The translations under genes and the position numbers were made by a program. The notes below the pieces were generated by a model, which saw nothing but the letters and a program-made list of their open reading frames with translations, was not told the origin of the DNA and did not search any database. Shown here in pieces: positions 15,105 to 18,702 of a DNA stretch of 18,702 nt. Location: NCBI GenBank assembly GCA_019118905.1, contig DWYA01000021.1:1-18702 (forward strand), written 5' to 3'. This DNA comes from Ruthenibacterium avium (GTDB lineage Bacteria > Bacillota > Clostridia > Oscillospirales > Ruminococcaceae). Position 1 is the first letter of the stretch. Each line of letters opens with the position of its first letter.

Positions 15105-15135
15105 AAAAAGCGCCGGAAATCTCCGACGCTTTTTT
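15105..15135 (+). terminator. Terminator after the gene stub
   Basis: AAAAAGCG-C-CGGA pairs with TCCG-A-CGCTTTTT around a 4-nt loop with one mismatch. Confidence 0.8.
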
Positions 15136-15149
15136 ATTGGCCTTTTAAT

Positions 15150-15173
15150 TATCAAAAACGATTGTTTTTGATA
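15150..15173. repeat. 24-bp palindrome upstream of the serine recombinase gene
   Basis: TATCAAAAAC-GATT-GTTTTTGATA is a perfect 10-bp inverted repeat 110 bp before the recombinase start. Serine resolvases and invertases bind imperfect palindromes of this size next to their genes, so it may be a recombination site or an operator. Confidence 0.5.
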
Positions 15174-15282
15174 TCTGCAAAATTCATCGAGCGGCTACGC
15201 CCGCGCAAAGAAAAATTCATCTCAAAACCGCTCTCAAAAACAAAAGCTCAAAAAGCCCCTATAAAGAGAAAGGAATCACACA

Positions 15283-15834
15283 ATGAAAATAGGATATGCA
15301 CGAGTATCAACCGAAAATCAAAATCTGGAACGCCAAATAGATGCGCTGTACGAGTACGGCGTAGACGAACTCTACACGGAAAAAATAACGGGTACAAAAG
15401 CCTGCCGACCGGAACTCGATAAGGTGCGCTTGCGGATGCGCGAGGGCGATAGTGTGGTGGTGGAGAGCCTTTCCAGACTTGGCCGCAGTACGCGTGACCT
15501 GCTGAACCTTTTGGATGAATTTGATAAAAAGGGGGTGCAGTTAATCAGCTTGAAAGAATCCGTAGATACAGCTTCACCAACCGGTAAATTGCTCGTCACA
15601 GTTTTATCGGCTATTAGCCAGTTTGAACGGGATTTGATTGTTCAACGCACTGAGGAAGGATTGAAAGCGGCACGAGCCAGAGGACGCAAAGGCGGCCGCC
15701 CCAAGACTGACCAGAGGGTCATTGAAAAGGCTATAAAGCTGTATCAGACAAAGGCTTATACGTTACGGGAAGTATCTAACCTGTGCGGCATTTCAGTGGC
15801 AACTCTGTATCGCGCCTTGGCAAAAATGAAGTAA
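15283..15834 (+). CDS. Small serine recombinase (resolvase/invertase family)
   Basis: This is a 183-residue site-specific recombinase. The N-terminal catalytic domain has nucleophile S9 in IGYARVSTENQ and the Arg cluster R65/R68/R71 in ESLSRLGRSTRDLL, followed by the conserved SPTGKLLVTVLSAISQFERDL region and the long E helix (RTEEGLKAARARG). After KGGRPK the C-terminal helix-turn-helix (about 145-183, REVSNLCGISVATLYRALAK) binds DNA. Length equals Tn3-type resolvases and Hin/Pin invertases; which reaction it performs cannot be decided. GAAAGGA lies ahead of the ATG. A palindrome lies upstream and a strong terminator follows, so it is its own unit, next to the HTH/rep cassette. Confidence 0.95.
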   Translation: MKIGYARVSTENQNLERQIDALYEYGVDELYTEKITGTKACRPELDKVRLRMREGDSVVVESLSRLGRSTRDLLNLLDEFDKKGVQLISLKESVDTASPTGKLLVTVLSAISQFERDLIVQRTEEGLKAARARGRKGGRPKTDQRVIEKAIKLYQTKAYTLREVSNLCGISVATLYRALAKMK

Positions 15835-15838
15835 GCAT

Positions 15839-15893
15839 AACGGGTTATTTCGTACTATAACGAAGTTATAGTACGGGGTAACCTGTTATTTTT
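15839..15893 (+). terminator. Terminator of the recombinase gene
   Basis: A 23-bp stem runs from 15839-15861 to 15865-15887 around GAA. The inner CGTACTATAAC/GTTATAGTACG is perfect and the outer part has G-T pairs only. A T-rich tract follows. Confidence 0.85.
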
Positions 15894-15901
15894 ACTTGAA
15901 A

Positions 15902-15924
15902 TTCCCCGAAAAGTGCAGAAACTT
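15902..15924 (+). repeat. Left inverted repeat of the HTH-rep cassette
   Basis: TTCCCCGAAAA plus 12 following bases match, in reverse orientation, the sequence at 17192-17214 at 19 of 23 positions, including a perfect 11-bp core. ACTTGAAAT occurs as a direct repeat at 15894-15902 and 15921-15929 around it. Confidence 0.55.
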
Positions 15925-16014
15925 GAAATAGCAACAGCAATTCACTTTACTGGCTAGATTTTTCTAATCCGAAAAGTGGTATATACTGTGCTTATTTAGA
16001 AAGGAGGCTCATTT

Positions 16015-16245
16015 ATGAGTATCAATGAATCTAAAGCCTATCTACGCAAGAAGTATGCAGCCCACGGCCTGACACAAGAACAGGTTGCGCTGGACGTATT
16101 GAATGTCGACCAGTCTACCCTGTCAAGGTACATGTGTGGCACAACGCAATGGCCGCTTTGGGTAATCCAATTCATGATGGACTACTTTGATATTCCGCCC
16201 GAAGATGTGTATGCCGTCTTTATTTCTCCGTATGTCGGCAAATAA
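16015..16245 (+). CDS. Small XRE-like HTH protein next to rep
   Basis: This 76-residue protein is almost entirely one helix-turn-helix: KAYLRKKYAAHGLTQEQVAL, then LNVDQSTLSRYMCGTTQWPL, then WVIQFMMDYFDIPPEDVYAV. It is probably the regulator, for example a copy-number repressor, of the following rep gene. AAAGGAGG lies 7 nt before the ATG, an excellent site, and a TATACT -10-like box lies at 15982-15987. The CCGAAAAGTG motif overlaps the promoter region twice and occurs once before rep. There is no membrane or enzymatic motif. Regulatory partnership is inferred from position. Confidence 0.75.
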   Translation: MSINESKAYLRKKYAAHGLTQEQVALDVLNVDQSTLSRYMCGTTQWPLWVIQFMMDYFDIPPEDVYAVFISPYVGK

Positions 16246-16251
16246 CACTTT

Positions 16252-16288
16252 CAGTCTCTGCCCGCCTTGACAGGCGGGTATGAGACTG
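16252..16288 (+). promoter_or_regulatory. Strong stem-loop between the HTH gene and rep
   Basis: CAGTCTC (16252-16258) and CCCGCCT (16261-16267) pair with AGGCGGG (16272-16278) and GAGACTG (16282-16288) around TGAC, with a small internal loop. No T-run follows, so it may be an attenuator or part of a replication origin. Confidence 0.6.
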
Positions 16289-16344
16289 GATATTCCGTGA
16301 CACTTTTCGACATTTTTCTAAAATTGTAATGAGGAAATGGGATA

Positions 16345-17118
16345 ATGAGCAGAAACGTACAAATCTACAGTTGTGGCCATGATATGTATAAAGTTGTAGT
16401 CAGGCCGAGTAAGACAAATATCACACAGTGGCCCAGTGCATTGGATGAGCGTGCAAAAGAAAACCGTCGTACTGCGCTTGCAAGGTCACGACGTATCATA
16501 ACCGATGTGTTGCACTGCAATAATTTTGCGTTTTTTTTAACCATAACCTTCGGTGGAAACGAATCTCCCACCCGGGATAGTGTTGTGAAAGCATGCACGA
16601 ACGGGCTACGAAGTATCAAGCGGCACTGTGACAAGCCTGTTGGTTATATTGTTGTTCCGGAATTGTCATTCAAAGATGATATCGCTCCGGGTCGTTGGCA
16701 TGGGCATATCATGCTGACAGATATCCCTGCAAATATGTTGACACCCTACCACATGAGTGACAAGGGATTGCCCGCTATCACCTATCGCCGAATGGCCGCA
16801 GGTATCGACTGCTTTTCCATGCCGGTGTACGAACGGTATGGGTACTGTTTAGCAGAGAGAGTTCGCGGCACAAAAGCAGACTTTGATACACTAGCCAATT
16901 ATCTTACAAAAACAATGCATCTTGATACCTGCGCTAAACTCCCCAAAGGTCAGCGGCGAATGATAACCAGTCATGGCTTATCAAGACCGGAACATATCTT
17001 TAACGGAATAATATCCGACGGAGAGTACCAAGCTATATGTAAGGCTTCCGGTGATGTTCTACTTGACTGTAATCGTGTTATACACTATATTCCGCGTGCT
17101 GCGCTTATGGCACTGTAA
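16345..17118 (+). CDS. HUH-endonuclease rolling-circle Rep-like protein
   Basis: This is a 257-residue probable replication initiator that nicks DNA and covalently holds the 5' end. Motif 1 is FAFFLTITFG (61-70). VVPELSF leads to the HUH metal motif H119-G-H121 in RWHGHIML. The catalytic helix is LANYLTKTM with Y186 and K189. A typical RCR-Rep tail follows (KLPKGQRRMITSHGLSRPE, about 199-215). The single Tyr fits plasmid and single-strand-phage Reps; there is no helicase domain. GGGATA and GAGG lie near the ATG. It follows the small HTH gene and a stem-loop, and lies inside the inverted repeats at 15902 and 17214. A transposase of a Rep-based element is the alternative role. Confidence 0.85.
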   Translation: MSRNVQIYSCGHDMYKVVVRPSKTNITQWPSALDERAKENRRTALARSRRIITDVLHCNNFAFFLTITFGGNESPTRDSVVKACTNGLRSIKRHCDKPVGYIVVPELSFKDDIAPGRWHGHIMLTDIPANMLTPYHMSDKGLPAITYRRMAAGIDCFSMPVYERYGYCLAERVRGTKADFDTLANYLTKTMHLDTCAKLPKGQRRMITSHGLSRPEHIFNGIISDGEYQAICKASGDVLLDCNRVIHYIPRAALMAL

Positions 17119-17122
17119 ATGA

Positions 17123-17153
17123 ATAGCTGCCGGGTGATTCACCGGGCAGCTAT
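17123..17153 (+). terminator. Hairpin just after rep
   Basis: ATAGCTGCC-G-GGTG pairs with CACC-G-GGCAGCTAT around ATT with one mismatch. It starts 5 bp after the rep stop. It lacks a T-run, so termination is likely by position only. Confidence 0.55.
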
Positions 17154-17191
17154 ATCTATCATAAAATGCAGTGAATGTTCTGCGAAAACTA

Positions 17192-17214
17192 AAGTATCTT
17201 CGTTTTTCGGGGAA
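17192..17214 (-). repeat. Right inverted repeat of the HTH-rep cassette
   Basis: This is the reverse complement partner of 15902-15924 (19/23), with TTTTCGGGGAA at 17204-17214. A further near-copy, TTTTCGGGGGAA, lies outside at 17477-17488. Confidence 0.55.
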
Positions 17215-17221
17215 AAACAAT

Positions 17222-17255
17222 ACAAGCCCCCAAAGTCTCTACTTTGGGGGCTTGT
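17222..17255. terminator. Perfect 15-bp hairpin right of the cassette
   Basis: ACAAGCCCCCAAAGT pairs perfectly with ACTTTGGGGGCTTGT around CTCT. It is terminator-like but without a clear T-run; the minus-strand side is more T-rich (TTGTATTGTTTTT). Confidence 0.65.
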
Positions 17256-17274
17256 TGCCTGTTAAAACTCTTGG

Positions 17275-17418
17275 TCAGTTTTTTTGTCTGTTTTGGACAT
17301 CCTCACCAATTTCCTTGTGGCTGCCATAGCAGGAATATCTAGCCATCATATTCGCAAATAGCTTAGCAGTCTTTTGTGTTAACAAAACACTTCTTGTGTA
17401 CTACTTTTCTTTCTGCAT
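17275..17418 (-). pseudogene. Possible 47-codon small gene with an internal TAG
   Basis: On the minus strand ATG at 17418 has a strong GAGGAGG 7 nt upstream. The frame reads MQKEK, then TAG (17403-17401), then continues open for 41 codons (including LLTQKTAKLFANMMARYS and YGSHKEIGEDVQNRQKN) to TGA. The good ribosome site followed by an early amber stop suggests a decayed small gene, but a short chance frame cannot be excluded. I do not recognise the product. The rest of 17156-17595 holds only hairpins and A/T-rich sequence. Confidence 0.3.
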
Positions 17419-17434
17419 TGTTTTTCCTCCTCTC

Positions 17435-17459
17435 TGCAAAAGTACATCCGCCTTTTGCA
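17435..17459. promoter_or_regulatory. Palindrome TGCAAAAG-N9-CTTTTGCA
   Basis: This is a perfect 8-bp inverted repeat with a 9-nt spacer, immediately upstream (minus strand) of the ribosome site of the possible small gene. Its size suits a repressor operator; nothing shows which protein would bind. Confidence 0.35.
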
Positions 17460-17514
17460 ACTACTATTATTCTCGATTTTCGGGGGAAAGCAAGAAAAAA
17501 TTTAAAATTTCAAA

Positions 17515-17565
17515 TATAAAAAATACAAGGGAAGTCACTGCTCTTTCGAACAGTGGCTTCCCTTG
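17515..17565 (-). terminator. Terminator of the Big_2 protein gene
   Basis: On the minus strand CAAGGGAAGCCACTG (17565-17551) pairs with CAGTGACTTCCCTTG (17540-17526), with one G-T pair, then TATTTTTTAT. Confidence 0.85.
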
Positions 17566-17595
17566 CTTTCGCTCGGAACCTTTTACCGCTATACG

Positions 17596-18702
17596 TTAAA
17601 TGTCCGGCGGAGGAGCAATAGGTGCATCTTGAGGTGGAGCCGCATCCCCACCATTATTTGCTGTCGTACCACCACCTGGAATCACATCATTTATATTGCC
17701 TCCAATACCACCTCCTTCAGGAGCCGGCGTGGGGGTGGGCGTAGGTGTGGGGGTCGGAGTCGGCGTAGGTGCAGGTGCAGGTGCAGGCGTAGGCGTAGTG
17801 GGTGCAGGTGTTGTTGTTCCACCTGTTGCCGTACCTGTATTTGTTTGGACGCTGTTATTACCACCGCTTACAGTGCTGCCGCCAGTAGCGACAGAACCTT
17901 TATTGCTTGAATTACTTGAATTCGTTTTCCCCGAAGATTGTGTCGGAGCCACATATTTTGTAACGGAAACAGAATATTCTGTTTCAAAACCTTGATATTT
18001 GACCGTAATAACTGCCGAACCAGCAGACACACCTTTTACAGTGAAACCAGCTGAACCTTCCGTCGTGCCGACTACTGTAGCAACCGACTCATCAGACGAA
18101 CTGTACTGAACTTCTGAGGCCACAGCTGCATCTGCCTCAACCGGAGCTGTGTATACAGAGATGTTTGCAGAGTTGCCGACATACAACTTTCCGCTTGCAT
18201 TAGAAAGACTGATTCCGGTGGGGGCGGTTGACACCTTTACTGTTGTTTCAGATGTCCATGTCTGTCCATCTGCCGTTGCAGTAACAGTAATGGTACATTC
18301 GCCATTGGCCACTGCGGTCACGACGCCGTTCTCATCAACGGTAGCAACAGCTTCGTCGCTGGATTCATAACTCAATGTCGCGCCAGTGGCGCCTTCGGGC
18401 AGAAGCTGTGCATTAACATTTTTGCTCTCCTCGCCGTTAATTTGCAGGGACAGGCTTTCCTCTGCCTTTACCCCATCAACAGGAATCTCGACCGTCACCT
18501 TACACACATCGGTCAGGCTTCCGTCGTTTGCACTTACTTTAATTTCTGCCTCACCGGCAGCCACCGCTTTTACTTCGCCGCCGTCATTAACGGTAACGAC
18601 TTTTTCATCACTGGATGTCCACACGAGTTCAAGCTTACTGCCGGCCTCATCGACTTTTGTTTGCTCTGCACTTGCTTCTCCCAAAAAGTCAACCGCAATT
18701 TT
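17596..18702 (-). CDS. Surface-type protein with Big_2 repeats and Pro-rich tail (N-terminus beyond window)
   Basis: The frame is open to the right edge, so this is the C-terminal part (about 368 residues) of a larger protein. At least three bacterial Ig-like (Big_2) repeats are visible, each with the signature SSDE.V(A/V)TV...G.V.AV..G...I.V: WTSSDEKVVTV, YESSDEAVATVDENGVVTAV and YSSSDESVATV. They are followed by a Ser/Asn/Gly-rich linker, a Pro/Thr/Ala dipeptide stretch and a Gly/Asn-rich end (PPPDI). Big_2 domains usually occur in secreted adhesins or wall proteins. There is no LPxTG motif or C-terminal membrane anchor, so attachment, if any, lies in the missing part. A TTG at 18684 is not a credible start, since the frame continues upstream. 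It is followed by a clear terminator. Confidence 0.85.
   Translation of the reverse strand, partial: KIAVDFLGEASAEQTKVDEAGSKLELVWTSSDEKVVTVNDGGEVKAVAAGEAEIKVSANDGSLTDVCKVTVEIPVDGVKAEESLSLQINGEESKNVNAQLLPEGATGATLSYESSDEAVATVDENGVVTAVANGECTITVTATADGQTWTSETTVKVSTAPTGISLSNASGKLYVGNSANISVYTAPVEADAAVASEVQYSSSDESVATVVGTTEGSAGFTVKGVSAGSAVITVKYQGFETEYSVSVTKYVAPTQSSGKTNSSNSSNKGSVATGGSTVSGGNNSVQTNTGTATGGTTTPAPTTPTPAPAPAPTPTPTPTPTPTPTPAPEGGGIGGNINDVIPGGGTTANNGGDAAPPQDAPIAPPPDI
17725..17810 (-). repeat. Low-complexity repeat coding the Pro/Thr/Ala tail
   Basis: Short GTGGGN, GTAGGT and GCAGGT units are repeated in tandem, coding TP and AP dipeptides. Such tracts change length by slippage. Confidence 0.75.

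Larger units (their letters stand above)
15906..16309. repeat. Three CCGAAAAGTG motif copies around the HTH gene
   Basis: CCGAAAAGTG is at 15906-15915 and 15969-15978 (63 bp apart). CACTTTTCG, the reverse complement of its last nine bases, is at 16301-16309 just before rep. Two copies precede the HTH gene and one precedes rep, as expected for operators of the HTH protein or iterons of Rep. Confidence 0.5.

Noticed and set aside
15851..15875. Sequence resembling a loxP half (ATAACGAAGTTAT)
   Set aside because: There is no 8-bp spacer between two 13-bp arms; it is the loop end of the perfect terminator stem after the recombinase gene.
17725..17810. CRISPR-like tandem units
   Set aside because: The units are 6 bp with no spacers; it is a coding low-complexity tract.
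17696..17995. A plus-strand Gly-Val repeat protein
   Set aside because: It is the complement of the Pro/Thr/Ala-coding repeat in the Big_2 gene.

Overview
The window looks like a chromosomal segment of an anaerobic Firmicute of class Clostridia, probably Oscillospirales/Ruminococcaceae-like. This rests on RNase Y, a threonine T-box in front of thrS, a class D sortase, a DUF4358-type lipoprotein, tandem peptidoglycan-binding proteins and AGGAGG-type ribosome sites. The genus is inference. TGA serves as an ordinary stop at several genes, so the standard bacterial code applies.

Region 1 (1-2420) is the end of a mobilizable element. It has a partial ArdA antirestriction gene on the minus strand, a structured intergenic region that is a candidate oriT, a good promoter, a MobV/Pre relaxase gene broken by one in-frame TGA, a strong terminator, and a pair of direct repeats that may be integrase arm sites near the element end.

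Region 2 (2420-12850) is ordinary chromosome. In order: a Ser/Ala-rich lipoprotein; a DtxR/MntR-like regulator with a palindrome in its leader; convergent with these, a class D sortase and RNase Y; divergent from RNase Y, thrS under a Thr T-box; an XRE regulator; on the minus strand, cardiolipin synthase and a 38-residue small protein; and a degenerate LCP-like membrane protein. Convergent gene pairs are separated by clear bidirectional hairpin terminators.

Region 3 (12853-14988, minus strand) is a two-gene unit: a protein of five peptidoglycan-binding repeats whose N-terminus is cut off, then an M15-type peptidase with one such repeat. At about 14988 the cut 5' end meets the 3' stub of an unrelated plus-strand gene that keeps its own terminator. 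This is a breakpoint where two truncated genes abut, either a mobile-element edge or an assembly join.

Region 4 (about 14990-17570) is accessory DNA: a small serine recombinase with a 24-bp palindrome upstream, then a compact cassette of a 76-residue HTH protein and a 257-residue HUH rolling-circle Rep-like protein. The cassette is bracketed by 23-bp imperfect inverted repeats (19/23 matches), and the core of that motif recurs in front of the HTH gene, in front of rep, and beyond the right end. This is the most likely undescribed unit in the window: a small Rep-based element with its own regulator. It is followed by hairpins and a possible broken small ORF.

Region 5 (17596-18702, minus strand) is the C-terminal part of a large secreted-type protein with Big_2 immunoglobulin-like repeats and a Pro/Thr/Ala tail; it runs off the right edge.
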